Below are positions 1 through 8,650 of a stretch of 64,000 bases of DNA, one piece after another. Under the pieces are notes generated by a model, which had not been told where the DNA came from, made no database searches, and worked only from the letters and a program-made list of their open reading frames with translations. The stretch lies in the NCBI RefSeq assembly GCF_000613125.1, contig NZ_HG964497.1, positions 88,910-152,909 of the forward strand. The letters run 5' to 3'. Source of the DNA: Bacillus sp. EB01. Its GTDB lineage: Bacteria; Bacillota; Bacilli; Bacillales; Cytobacillaceae. Both the position numbers and the translations under genes were made by a program. Within the stretch, counting starts at the first letter, position 1. Each line of letters opens with the position of its first letter.

Positions 1-1558
1 TGATATTTATAAAAATTTGTTTAAGTTGGTTTTTTTCGCAGAGGATTGCTTCTGGCTCGCTTTTAATTTCAATCTTCATTGTGACACCTTTTAATAAGGC
101 TTGCGGCTGCATGAATTTATATACCTGTTCGATAACCTCAAGAACCTCTTCATGAGTATGCGGCCTTGCGTGCGGACGGGCAACGGTCATGAATTCATCG
201 GTGATTATTTCGATCCGGTCGACCTCAGATAACATCAGGTTGACGAAGGTTTTCTTATGCTCGTCCAAATCGGAATTCAAAAGCTGGAGGAAGCCTTTCA
301 AGGTTGTAAGCGGATTCCGTACCTCATGGGCTATTCCTGCAGCAAGTTCCCCTAGGAGACCTAATTTTTCATTATTGCGGATTGCCTCTTCCATTTCTTT
401 AATCCGTGTAATATCCAAAGCAGACCCGATTAGTTCATCCACTCTCCCATTTAGGAAAAGGGGCTTCAGCGATACAAAATATTTGGTAGAATCTAAATCA
501 AACTCATATTCCACAGAATGCCCTTTCTCCCACGCTTCCTGATAATAAACCTCTAGCTTATCATTAAGAGCTGGAATGACTTCTCCCATTGTTTTTCCAG
601 CTACCTCTTGGGGCCGGAGGTTTAACAATCGCAGAATATCACCATTGCAGAAGGTGAAAACGAATCTTCCATCCATTTTTTTTATTTTAAAAATGATTCC
701 ATCTACTTCGGAAATAATCAGGTTAAGTTCCTGCTTTGCACGTTGGAGTTCATTTTCTTTTTGTTTGTCATTATCAATTAGCTTAAAAAAAACGCCTTGA
801 AGGACAAAATAATACCCGAAAATTTTGTACAAGTGCCCCATAAAGTTAAGCACATCATATACACTTTGATACATCGTGAAAACTATCTCTGAAAGGAACA
901 TGCACAAACAGGCAAGAGCAAGGTACAGGTAAAGGCTTTTACCAGATTTCCGATAAAGAACCAATGTGATGCACATCGCAACTAAATGGAGAATAGAGAT
1001 AAAATATTCAACACTATTTTTTAAAATGCTAGTTCCTACGCCTTCATTAATAAGAACTGGCAGCATTTCATTAAACATATACACAATTGTTGCCGAAGCC
1101 GCAACATATATGAGAGCAACGCTAAGCATAGGGAGCCGCCTATCCTTCTTCCCGGATTGTGATGGAAATCGGAGGATTAGGAGAAACAGGACGGATTCAC
1201 TTAAGCGTGCAAGTATCCAGAACCAGATTGATTTCTGAGCAGAACTTTCTCCGAATAAATACGGCATGCCGGGAAAAGTAAGCATGTGAAACAAGTCCAA
1301 AAGTCCAACGATTAAAAATGAGACAGATAGATAAAGCAGTTGGCTGGATTTAGTATGTTTATACCTTCTCCAGGAATATGTATAAATTGCAAAAGAGATA
1401 GCGATCGAGAATAATTCGAAAATTGTATGGAACCCAACAGCATTTCTTGGATTACTGATTGACGCAAGTCTTTCTGTATTAAACACAATAAAGACGAAGG
1501 CAAGGCTGATAAAAATTGCATACAAAAGCATCTTCTTTTCCAGTTTTGTTAGTACCAT
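1..1558 (-). CDS. MASE3-PAS sensor histidine kinase (C-terminal part outside window)
   Basis: Reading leftward from the ATG at 1556-1558, an open frame runs off the window edge. The first ~240 residues are hydrophobic, with about seven membrane segments typical of a MASE3 sensor. A PAS domain follows (about residues 265-375, ending TRIKEMEEAI). Next comes a HisKA dimerisation segment with the phospho-acceptor H-box GIAHEVRNPLTTLKGFLQLL at about residues 390-410. The ATPase domain lies beyond base 1. The architecture resembles the sporulation and stress kinases of Bacillus (KinB/KinE type); I cannot assign the input signal. No cognate response regulator is visible. The ribosome site is weak, and an ATG nine codons inside is an alternative start. 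Confidence 0.88.
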   Translation of the reverse strand, partial: MVLTKLEKKMLLYAIFISLAFVFIVFNTERLASISNPRNAVGFHTIFELFSIAISFAIYTYSWRRYKHTKSSQLLYLSVSFLIVGLLDLFHMLTFPGMPYLFGESSAQKSIWFWILARLSESVLFLLILRFPSQSGKKDRRLPMLSVALIYVAASATIVYMFNEMLPVLINEGVGTSILKNSVEYFISILHLVAMCITLVLYRKSGKSLYLYLALACLCMFLSEIVFTMYQSVYDVLNFMGHLYKIFGYYFVLQGVFFKLIDNDKQKENELQRAKQELNLIISEVDGIIFKIKKMDGRFVFTFCNGDILRLLNLRPQEVAGKTMGEVIPALNDKLEVYYQEAWEKGHSVEYEFDLDSTKYFVSLKPLFLNGRVDELIGSALDITRIKEMEEAIRNNEKLGLLGELAAGIAHEVRNPLTTLKGFLQLLNSDLDEHKKTFVNLMLSEVDRIEIITDEFMTVARPHARPHTHEEVLEVIEQVYKFMQPQALLKGVTMKIEIKSEPEAILCEKNQLKQIFINI

Positions 1559-1666
1559 GGCAGCACCGCTTTCGTCTAAAGAAAATTCTGATAAATAAAT
1601 TATAAACAGAAAAGAATCAGCCGTAAATCCTGTATTTACTTTTTCTACTAATCTCACTTATAGCAA

Positions 1667-1692
1667 AAAGCCGCAGCGGCTGCTGCGGCTTT
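1667..1692 (-). terminator. terminator after sbcC
   Basis: Perfect 11-bp arms (AAAGCCGCAGC / GCTGCGGCTTT) around a 4-nt loop, followed on the minus strand by a short T-run. It lies 5 bp past the sbcC stop and separates sbcDC from the histidine kinase. Confidence 0.9.
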
Positions 1693-1696
1693 CACT

Positions 1697-4600
1697 CTAT
1701 ACACCGAGTACAAATTCAGTTTTACTTCCTGACTGGGTTGAGATTACCTCGAGCCTTGCATCTATCCGCTCTTTCAGTTCTGGTACGTGTGAAATGATCC
1801 CTACTAGCCGGCCGCTTGATTGAATATCAATTAACGTATCAATTGCCTGATCTAGTGATTCCGGATCAAGAGTCCCAAACCCTTCATCTATAAACATAGT
1901 TTCGAGCGATACTCCGCCAGCGTGGGCCTGGACTATATCAGCCAGTCCAAGTGCGAGTGACAGAGATGCCTTAAAGCTTTCGCCGCCTGACAATGTTTTG
2001 ACATGCCTTTCCTGTGCCGTATACTGGTCGAAAACAAGCAGTTCCAAGCCACTCTGGACATTTCCTTTTGAACGGTCGGTTTTCCTTCGAAGCTCGAATC
2101 GGCCTGACGTCATTTTTGCCAGCCTTCCATTTGCTTCGCGTAAAATATCGTCGAGGAACGCTGCAAGAACATATCGTTCGAAAGTCAGCTTCTGGCTATT
2201 CTGCCCGCGGGCAATGTCTGATAGGTGGCCGAGAACCTTAAATCTATTTTCAAGCTCTTTAACTTCCGCATTCAATGCTTCTACATTTAAGAGAATGTCT
2301 TGATTCTGGGTCTTTTTCAAAAATATGTCCCTAGCATTTTGGTTAATTTGGTCCATCTCATCCGCTGCAGCCTTGATTGCAGCAGTTAGACTTTCCAAAT
2401 CCGGAGGGGTCACTCCTTCAAGATGAGCGAGTTCCGCAAGGCGTTCAGAACAAATTCTCACATCCTGATGATACGTGCTCACTTCCTGTTCGAGCCTTGA
2501 GATCTGTATATCAGTCAACCGTGCACCAGCGTATGCGGAATACGTCTCAAACCCTTGCACCAGCATTTGTGTCTTGAATGTTTCTCTTTCTTCGGCCAGT
2601 TCAAGTGTTTTCCGCTCATGGTAACGTGCTGCTTCTTCAAGGCGGGCCGATTCGGATCCATGACGCTGGATTGACTCCTGATAGTGCTTCACGGCATTAT
2701 TAAATCGTTCAAATAAAAGCTCACGTTTTTCCTTCGCCTGCTTGAATGCTTTTTCGTACCTCTCCACGGTCCTAAGTTCTTCCGGTACGACAGTGAGCAT
2801 TCGCTCAAGCATTGTTTTCAATTCTGCCTCGCGGATGGCAAGCCCGCTTATTGCTGTCCTGCACTCCTGAATTTCCTTTTGTAGCGAAATCTTTTTTTCA
2901 ACTGAAGCTGCCAGTGCTTTTTCGACCTTGTCCTTGTCAGCTAGCAGTTTGAGGGCCTTTCCTTTTGCTGCCATTAATGACTCCTGCTCCTGTACAAGTG
3001 CCGCCCTGAAATCATCTTCCTTGCCCGCCAGATATGCCGAATGGCTGCCGGACAACTCTTCGGCAGTACTCTTTACATCCTCTGATAGTCTTGCAGCAAT
3101 CATTTTGCTGCCGGAATAGGCAACTTCTGCTTCGCTTTTTTCTCTTTCAAGTGAAGCCGCAAACTGTTTTGCCTTTTTGATGTCCTGTTCATGTGGGATC
3201 TCGCTGTTATCATTGGCCGCAGGTAACGGATGATGGGTGCTTCCGCAAACGGGACATGCAGAGCCATCATTGAGTGTAGCAGCCAGTATTGAAGCCTGGC
3301 CTTTCAGCCATTTTCCCTCGATTTTTTCGACTTCTTCCCTGGCGGCCTTATAGCGCGTTTCAGCCTGGCTAAAGATCCCCGCTTTTGCTTCTTCATCACG
3401 CACTGCCTTCTGATGGCGAGATTTCAACTCCTCCAGCTTGGCAAGGCTTGACAGGCCAGCTTGAACCTTCTCCAACTTATGCTCTGTTTCCAGCTTGGCA
3501 ATATAAGCTTTTTCTATGTCCGCTTTTTGTAAAAGAAGTGACTGTTCAGTTTGTTCGGTACCGTCAAGATTCTTTTCAGCAAAGGCTTGCTGATCCTTTT
3601 TCTTGCCGTGGACAATCCGGATTTTCTCGGTTTCCTTTTGGACGGAGTCTAGTGAAAACACGTCTTCTCTGATGGCTGCGAGTTTATTTTCGGCTTCCGT
3701 TGCATGCTGGCGCTCGTGCTCACGTAATTTTTCCTGTTCAAATTCCTTTTCGCGAAGTTCTTTTTGTTCTGTCAATCGCTTCATGTTTTCCCGGAGGGCG
3801 TCAGCGGCCCTGGTGGCGTCATCAACCTCTTTTTTCAGGCGGTGGCAAAGCTCTTCCTGCGATGCAAGCAGCGCTGCCTTCCTTGCGAGGGAGATGTGCT
3901 TCTCTTTTTCCAAAAAAAGATCTTTCTGGCCTTCGAGATCTTGTTGTTTTGCTTTGAATTCCTCGCGTGCCTTCATTTGCTTGAGAATGTTTTCAGCTGC
4001 AAAGTGCTGCTGTTTCAGGTTGTCCTGTTCTAGCTGTTTGGCTTTGGCTTGCTGGCTAAGCGTTTCGATTTCGGCTTGCATCCTCGAGATCTCGCCGCGA
4101 AGGAGCGGCAGGATAAGTGTATCGTTGGTGCTTCCTGCTTCAAGGAGTTCCATCAGTTCCTCTGTATAGGCAGCCTGGATTCGTTTTAGCGAGTCGCTCC
4201 GTTTACTGGTGGTTTCATCGACTTTTTTCTTTAGTTCCTGCGCTTCGGCTTTCAACTTTTCTTCGACGAGCTTGTAAAGCTGGGTATGGAAAAGGCGCTG
4301 CAGGATGACTTCCTTTTCGCGGCTGTCGGAGGTGAGCAGCTTCCGGAATTCTCCCTGAGGTATCATCAGGATTTGCCTGAATTGGTTAGCGTCAATCAGC
4401 ATGATTTCCTTTATCTTGTCTTCTACTTCGGTAATTTTCGATGCGACCAGTTTTGGCTTGCCGCTGTCGTCCATTTCGTATAGGTAGGCGGTTGCCGGTA
4501 CTGTTTTGGTACCTTCTCCCCGCTCCTTTTTCCGCTCTTGCTGCGGGGTGCGGACGATGGTATACATTTTACCGCGAAGCGAAAAGTCCAGGGATACTTC

Positions 4601-4831
4601 GGTTGGCAAATTATCATTTGCAAATTGGCTGCGGAGGTCGGCGCCAGTGCGGTCTTCCCCGCTTGCCTTCCCATAAATCGCGTAGCTGATTGCATCAAAT
4701 ATTGTTGTTTTCCCTGAGCCGGTTTTTCCGGAAATCACAAACATTGTCTTATTTCCGAGTGAGGAAAAGTCGATTTCCTCTCTGCCGGCATATGGGCCAA
4801 ATGCCTGCATCGTTAGCTTTATTGGCCTCAT
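1697..4831 (-). CDS. sbcC: Exonuclease SbcC (Rad50-like SMC ATPase)
   Basis: A 1044-aa ATPase subunit of the SbcCD nuclease, which opens hairpins and trims DNA ends. Visible parts in order: Walker A GKTGSGKTT (about residues 35-43), two long Glu/Lys-rich coiled coils, the zinc-hook CPVC at about 526-529 between them, the ABC signature LSGGESF near 946, and Walker B ending DEGFGTLD near 982. Length is normal for the family. Its ATG overlaps the sbcD stop by 4 bp (ATGA), so the two are translationally coupled. Confidence 0.97.
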   Translation of the reverse strand: MRPIKLTMQAFGPYAGREEIDFSSLGNKTMFVISGKTGSGKTTIFDAISYAIYGKASGEDRTGADLRSQFANDNLPTEVSLDFSLRGKMYTIVRTPQQERKKERGEGTKTVPATAYLYEMDDSGKPKLVASKITEVEDKIKEIMLIDANQFRQILMIPQGEFRKLLTSDSREKEVILQRLFHTQLYKLVEEKLKAEAQELKKKVDETTSKRSDSLKRIQAAYTEELMELLEAGSTNDTLILPLLRGEISRMQAEIETLSQQAKAKQLEQDNLKQQHFAAENILKQMKAREEFKAKQQDLEGQKDLFLEKEKHISLARKAALLASQEELCHRLKKEVDDATRAADALRENMKRLTEQKELREKEFEQEKLREHERQHATEAENKLAAIREDVFSLDSVQKETEKIRIVHGKKKDQQAFAEKNLDGTEQTEQSLLLQKADIEKAYIAKLETEHKLEKVQAGLSSLAKLEELKSRHQKAVRDEEAKAGIFSQAETRYKAAREEVEKIEGKWLKGQASILAATLNDGSACPVCGSTHHPLPAANDNSEIPHEQDIKKAKQFAASLEREKSEAEVAYSGSKMIAARLSEDVKSTAEELSGSHSAYLAGKEDDFRAALVQEQESLMAAKGKALKLLADKDKVEKALAASVEKKISLQKEIQECRTAISGLAIREAELKTMLERMLTVVPEELRTVERYEKAFKQAKEKRELLFERFNNAVKHYQESIQRHGSESARLEEAARYHERKTLELAEERETFKTQMLVQGFETYSAYAGARLTDIQISRLEQEVSTYHQDVRICSERLAELAHLEGVTPPDLESLTAAIKAAADEMDQINQNARDIFLKKTQNQDILLNVEALNAEVKELENRFKVLGHLSDIARGQNSQKLTFERYVLAAFLDDILREANGRLAKMTSGRFELRRKTDRSKGNVQSGLELLVFDQYTAQERHVKTLSGGESFKASLSLALGLADIVQAHAGGVSLETMFIDEGFGTLDPESLDQAIDTLIDIQSSGRLVGIISHVPELKERIDARLEVISTQSGSKTEFVLGV

Positions 4832-5976
4832 ACCGGCACCTCCTCTTTGACTGCTGTTTCGATGACACTGGAGATGATCGAGCGTTTTTCCTCTGTGAAT
4901 TCGGACGAGGTCATTTCCTGGTAAAATTGCTCGAACAATTCGAGTTCTGATTTTTTTTGACGGGATTCGCCGATCGAGAAGGATTGCTTTCTCTTTTGGT
5001 CCAGGGCATCGATTCTTTTTTCCATATGAAGGACATTAGGGTAAACCTGGCGGAGTTTCCCCATCGGGTCGATCAGGCTGCCTTCATCCAGCAGGGTCAC
5101 TTTCAAAAAATCATCGCATTTTTGTTTTTCATAAAATGACGGATCAAGCAGTTCATCAATGTATCCTTGAAGCTCGCGCATGTCCTGCTTCGGTGTGAGA
5201 GGGCGGAACCGATGATTGAAACTTCCGTCGTTTTCCATTTCAATGATTGAGATACCTTTTTTATGCTTCGCTTCCGAAAAGGAGTATTTCAATAAAGATC
5301 CAGAATACTTAATTGTGTTATGCCTAATTGCTTCAGGGCTATGCAGATGGCCTAGTGCTGTGTAGGAAAATGGAGCGAAAAGTTCAGCCCCGACACAGCC
5401 GGATGCACCAACGGACAGCAGCCGCTCTGAATCACAGCTTTGTCCGCCGGTGACAAATGCGTGTCCGACAAATATGTTCGGCTCGTTTGGATTGATTGTC
5501 TCTTCGATTTTCCCTATGATTGCTTTTGTTGCATCGTGATGTGTGTGGATTGTTGGATCGTCGAGCAATTCTTTGACGACACCAGGCTCGGCATACGGTG
5601 CAAGGTAAAAGTTTACTCCATTTATATGTATCGGTTTAAACGAGTCTGTAAGTTTGCCAGATAAGTAGAATTGGCTTTGCTTGTACCATGAGCTCCCAAA
5701 GGAAAGACGATCGGCGCTGTCATGGTTTCCGGCTATCGAGATAATCGGCGTTTTGAGTTCGACATTCAAGCGGAACAGGACCTCATCCAATAGGTTTACA
5801 GCATCGATTGGTGGTACGGACCTGTCATACAAATCTCCGGCTATGACGACTGCGTCAGGCTTTTCCTCTTCAACAGCTTCAATAAATTGGTTAAGCACTT
5901 CACGCTGGTATTCTGTCATGTAGATTCCGTGGACCAGCTTGCCGAGATGCCAGTCGGCCGTATGGATAAATTTCAC
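4828..5976 (-). CDS. sbcD: Exonuclease SbcD (Mre11-like nuclease)
   Basis: A 382-aa metallophosphoesterase, partner of SbcC. Metal-binding motifs are visible: HTADWHLGK at the N terminus, IAGDLYDR, IAGNHDSADRL and LGHLHSPE. The open frame extends to 6090, but family alignment begins at KFIHTADWHLG. A GTG at 5974-5976 lies just downstream of a GAGGTGG ribosome site, so I chose it; the upstream 38 residues are probably untranslated. First gene of the sbcDC pair. Confidence 0.95.
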   Translation of the reverse strand: MKFIHTADWHLGKLVHGIYMTEYQREVLNQFIEAVEEEKPDAVVIAGDLYDRSVPPIDAVNLLDEVLFRLNVELKTPIISIAGNHDSADRLSFGSSWYKQSQFYLSGKLTDSFKPIHINGVNFYLAPYAEPGVVKELLDDPTIHTHHDATKAIIGKIEETINPNEPNIFVGHAFVTGGQSCDSERLLSVGASGCVGAELFAPFSYTALGHLHSPEAIRHNTIKYSGSLLKYSFSEAKHKKGISIIEMENDGSFNHRFRPLTPKQDMRELQGYIDELLDPSFYEKQKCDDFLKVTLLDEGSLIDPMGKLRQVYPNVLHMEKRIDALDQKRKQSFSIGESRQKKSELELFEQFYQEMTSSEFTEEKRSIISSVIETAVKEEVPV

Positions 5977-6067
5977 TTTCTCCACCTCTTCCAAATTTCT
6001 CTTATTTCTCTCATTATAAAACATATTGCCGCATGGCGGGGTGTCCCAATTAAAGGAAACAAAGAAT

Positions 6068-6215
6068 AAAAGCGGAAGCGCCTTGGTCATCGCCGTACAA
6101 AATGGAGGGACTTCGACTGAGATAAAGGAATCACGAAGAGCGATAGCGATTCGATGATGACTTATCGTAGGGAGGAGGCCTGAAGTTTGCTAGGCGATAG
6201 GCGCTGGAGCTAGAC
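6068..6215. repeat. GCGGAAGCGCC/GGCGCTGGAGC-ended element, copy 1
   Basis: Non-coding stretch that begins AAAGCGGAAGCGCC and ends GGCGCTGGAGCTAGAC, so the ends can pair through AGCGCC/GGCGCT. The interior contains GAGATAAAGGAA, GACTTATCGTA and CTAGGCGATAGGCGCT, all recurring in the same order in the copy at 8281-8650. It sits between sbcD and the cold-shock gene terminator. It looks like a structured dispersed repeat of the kind scattered in Bacillaceae genomes; no function is proposed. Confidence 0.75.
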
Positions 6216-6251
6216 GTAGACACGCTTGATTTTATAAATACCTAAATTATC

Positions 6252-6287
6252 AAAAAAACAGCCAGGCAATTTCGCCAGGCTGTTTTT
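6252..6287 (-). terminator. terminator of the cold-shock gene
   Basis: AAACAGCC..GGC / GCC..GGCTGTTT stem with one internal A-A mismatch and a T7 run on the minus strand, 17 bp past the csp stop. Confidence 0.85.
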
Positions 6288-6304
6288 GTATAGGATTCGT
6301 TCAA

Positions 6305-6505
6305 TTATAATTTCGTTACGTTAGCTGCTTGAGGTCCGCGTGCACCTTCAACTACTTCGAAGGATACCTCTTCGCCTTCTTCCAATGTTTTGAAGCCTTC
6401 GGATTGAATTGCGGAAAAGTGAACGAATACATCGTTTCCATCTTCAGCTTCGATAAATCCAAAACCTTTTTCAGCATTAAACCATTTTACTTTACCGTTT
6501 TTCAT
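6305..6505 (-). CDS. csp: Cold-shock protein, CspA/CspB family
   Basis: A 66-aa single OB-fold RNA chaperone with both RNA-binding motifs, KGFGFIE (RNP1) and DVFVHFSAI (RNP2). The frame is open upstream, but ATG 6503-6505 follows a TAGGAGGA ribosome site and gives the canonical start MKNGKVKWF. About 170 nt of upstream sequence without a gene fits the long structured leader usual for csp mRNAs; I did not identify a cold box. Which paralogue (CspB/C/D) cannot be decided. Confidence 0.95.
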   Translation of the reverse strand: MKNGKVKWFNAEKGFGFIEAEDGNDVFVHFSAIQSEGFKTLEEGEEVSFEVVEGARGPQAANVTKL

Positions 6506-6681
6506 GTAAAAAAATCCTCCTATTGGCTTATTATAGCCATGCGTAAAATTTTGCCATTTACACTGGAGAGAGCATACGAGACGCTTCCCATTCAAACTGG
6601 TTTGGCACCTTTGAATAAGCACGTTGTTTGCATTCAATTCAGTGCAACGGCTTCTTTGAATGTACCATCTCAGCTAAGCCT

Positions 6682-6706
6682 CTGTCAAGATTTGGGGTCT
6701 TGACAG
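6682..6706. other. 9-bp perfect hairpin between yvrJ and csp
   Basis: CTGTCAAGA, a 7-nt loop, TCTTGACAG. On the plus strand it is followed by GTTGGTTTTTA. On the minus strand it lies 8 bp past the YvrJ stop and has no T-run. It may end transcription weakly or belong to the csp leader. Confidence 0.5.
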
Positions 6707-6714
6707 GTTGGTTT

Positions 6715-6858
6715 TTATAGACTTTCCTTCAATTTTGCGGGCAGTTCCTGGATCGATTGAACAACCATATCAAGTCTGGTTTCAATCCGGTATAACAGGT
6801 ACAGTGTCACAACGATTGGAAAGCCGACTTCACTTATGATTGGCACGAATTGATCCAT
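6715..6858 (-). CDS. YvrJ family small membrane protein
   Basis: A 47-aa protein with one hydrophobic segment (about residues 8-24) and an amphipathic tail, matching the YvrJ family (short uncharacterised Firmicutes membrane proteins). The start ATG 6856-6858 follows GGGAGGTGG; the longer open frame to 6924 runs through a hairpin and is unlikely. Third gene of a minus-strand cassette with DUF1659 and DUF2922, a frequent Bacillaceae grouping of unknown role. Confidence 0.8.
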   Translation of the reverse strand: MDQFVPIISEVGFPIVVTLYLLYRIETRLDMVVQSIQELPAKLKESL

Positions 6859-6889
6859 TTCCACCACCTCCCTTAAGTCAATTATTGAA

Positions 6890-6922
6890 GAGAAGCCGGC
6901 TTCAATTTGAATCCGGCTTCTC
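6890..6922. terminator. hairpin between DUF2922 gene and yvrJ
   Basis: Strong stem GAGAAGCCGG / CCGGCTTCTC with an inner TTCAA/TTGAA extension. No clear T-run on the minus strand, so it may act as a partial terminator or as an mRNA stabiliser. Confidence 0.6.
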
Positions 6923-6977
6923 ATTTACCTTCATTAATGGGCAGGAAGCTCCCCATCCTAATTAAAATTTTACTTTA

Positions 6978-7199
6978 TTACACGATTTCGTAGTCTGTGA
7001 CATTGCGTTCGATTACCCTGGCACTTTCAACTGCAGTGTAATTTCCATTCGGAGAATGGAATGCATTTGAAGCAATGATTTGTTCCATTGATTGCTTAAC
7101 GACAGCCTGGTCAATTGGCTCTTTTGGATTATCAATTGCCAACCTCGAAACCTTTCCAGTTTCCGTCATAAAGTTCAGCTCTAGTGTTTTGGCCATCAT
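6978..7199 (-). CDS. DUF2922 domain protein
   Basis: A 73-aa protein (MMAKTLELNFMTETGK...) covering the whole DUF2922 domain; function unknown. Ribosome site GGAAGGAGGTG sits 4-7 nt before two consecutive ATGs (7199 and 7196); either could be used. It follows the DUF1659 gene by 35 bp and is probably co-transcribed with it. Confidence 0.88.
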   Translation of the reverse strand: MMAKTLELNFMTETGKVSRLAIDNPKEPIDQAVVKQSMEQIIASNAFHSPNGNYTAVESARVIERNVTDYEIV

Positions 7200-7234
7200 G
7201 TTTCACCTCCTTCCTTAAAAGGTTCTTTAACCCA

Positions 7235-7453
7235 TTAGCCCAGAATCTCGGAGCGGTCATTCCTTTCCACTGAAGTAAGCGGGTCTACGCATAGAGCTGC
7301 AAGTGCGATAGCAGCCTGGTGCATTTGATCCGGTGTCGCTTCTTTCTTCAGGTTGGTAAAGGTTTTTGACTTAAAGATCGGCTCTCCTTTCACGTCGACG
7401 CCCGTTTCGAACACTAGTCGAAGTGTTGATTGAGCAAGAATTGCTTGTGCCAT
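7235..7453 (-). CDS. DUF1659 domain protein
   Basis: A 72-aa protein (MAQAILAQSTLRLVFETG...) matching DUF1659, which is normally encoded beside DUF2922. The ATG at 7451-7453 has an ideal AGGAGGTG 5-6 nt upstream; in-frame ATG and GTG codons further upstream overlap that site and are rejected. First gene of the cassette. Function unknown. Confidence 0.88.
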   Translation of the reverse strand: MAQAILAQSTLRLVFETGVDVKGEPIFKSKTFTNLKKEATPDQMHQAAIALAALCVDPLTSVERNDRSEILG

Positions 7454-7638
7454 GTCCATCACCTCCTTTCACCCTTTATATATAGATGAACAGGCAAAAA
7501 GGACATGGTCTAAAAAAAATTTTATCTTTTTTTCGATTTTAAGATATAGTTTCAATTGTCTATTGCAGTAACAAGCTTTAATTAAATCGATATTTTTACT
7601 ATGTAGCACGCACCCTATCACAGGATTTATCCGATTTA

Positions 7639-7742
7639 CTATTGGCGACCCGACACCACTTCATTTGCCTTGCAAGGTCGTCAAGAACCTCTATTGGCGA
7701 CCCGACACCACTTTATTTGGCTCATAGAGTCGTCAATACGCT
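7639..7742. repeat. 52-bp tandem repeat, two units
   Basis: Units at 7639-7690 and 7691-7742 begin with the same 23 bases (CTATTGGCGACCCGACACCA and on) and diverge in the middle. Each holds a dyad: TTGGCGACC (7642-7650) against GGTCGTCAA (7676-7684) in unit 1, one mismatch. The array lies in the roughly 550-bp gene-free gap between the divergent DUF1659 gene and the holin gene. The rest of that gap is AT-rich with no other convincing feature. Confidence 0.9.
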
Positions 7743-8003
7743 CTGTTACACAACGCTATTTATTACGGCTGCATATAAGAATCCCCCCTGGTGAAAGTGC
7801 ACTGCACAAGGAAAGCTTCCAAATATAAACCTATTATCAAACTGTTAGCTAAGGATTTTAAAACAATCTTCGCGCTCCCCTTCAATTTTGTAAAAAATCA
7901 ACAAGCAGCCGTAAAAAAGCCTTTACTAAAAATATTTGAATGGTTGGGGTTATGTACAAGCCATCTCTTTACTTGTCCCATAAAGTGTTAGGGGAGGTGA
8001 AAA

Positions 8004-8279
8004 ATGATGGATTTACTGCAGTTTTTAAATCAAAATTACTTTTTTCTTGTGCCGGTTTTATGGGTGATTGGATACGCATTGAAGCAGACTCCAAAGGTAC
8101 CGGATTGGGCAATTATCTGGGTGTTGTTTGGACTTTCGCTTGTCCTTGCAGGCCTGGGTTTTGGTTATACGATTGAGGCTATAACAAATGGAATAATTGC
8201 AACTGGAGTCGCAGTATTTGGACAGCAAGCGGTTAAGCAATTAGCCGAAGCGAAAAGCTTAAAATCAAAAAAGAAGTAA
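8004..8279 (+). CDS. Holin-like small membrane protein (Phage_holin_5_2-like)
   Basis: A 91-aa protein with a short hydrophilic N terminus, two to three membrane segments (about residues 11-27, 37-54, 61-80), the motif PDWAIIWVLF typical of this phage holin group, and a Lys-rich tail. Ribosome site AGGGGAGGTG precedes two consecutive ATGs. No endolysin or other phage gene is adjacent, so it is a lone chromosomal holin rather than part of a visible prophage. Family assignment is from memory of the motif. Confidence 0.72.
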   Translation: MMDLLQFLNQNYFFLVPVLWVIGYALKQTPKVPDWAIIWVLFGLSLVLAGLGFGYTIEAITNGIIATGVAVFGQQAVKQLAEAKSLKSKKK

Positions 8280-8280
8280 G

Positions 8281-8650
8281 AAAAGCGGAAGTGCCTTCGT
8301 GACAGGCAAAAACCGCCTCGAGCCAGGCAAAGAGCCGCCTGTCTCTGCGATGTTAATTCACGGATGCTTTCCTTTGTGTCCCTGCGATGAATATTCTCAG
8401 AAGCTTTCCTTTGTGGTCAGCGCCGTATGGACTCCTCGAAAATCCTCATTACGCTATCGCGTAATTTCGTGCGATGTATTTCGGGGACGCTTTCCTTGTG
8501 CTATCACTTTTTCTTCGTGCGATGCTGATGCTGCCGAAGCCTTCCTTGTGGAGGGCCTCGACGGAGATAAAGGAAACACGATGGACGCTAGCGAATTGAA
8601 GTTGACTTATCGTAACGAGGGGACCGAAGTACACTAGGCGCTAGGCGCTC
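8281..8650. repeat. GCGGAAGCGCC-ended element, copy 2 (enlarged)
   Basis: Begins AAAAGCGGAAGTGCC and ends CTAGGCGCTAGGCGCT. The right half (about 8560-8650) matches copy 1 at 6068-6215 through GAGATAAAGGAA, GACTTATCGTA and CTAGGCG.TAGGCGCT. The left half is filled with the short repeat units described at 8347-8708. An open frame of 112 codons through the region (8299-8637) has no ribosome site and is read as spurious. Confidence 0.7.

Noticed and set aside
189-1238. Several plus-strand open frames at the left edge
   Set aside because: They are antisense to the MASE3-PAS-HisKA frame, which has clear domain motifs.
1998-4698. Plus-strand and second minus-strand frames inside sbcC
   Set aside because: Shadows of sbcC; the real frame has Walker, zinc-hook and signature motifs.
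7791-7991. 66-codon plus-strand open frame before the holin gene
   Set aside because: No ribosome site, no recognisable protein features, and the frame lies in a gene-free divergent region.
8299-8637. 112-codon open frame on the plus strand
   Set aside because: It runs through short repeated DNA and lacks a ribosome site; composition is that of the repeats.
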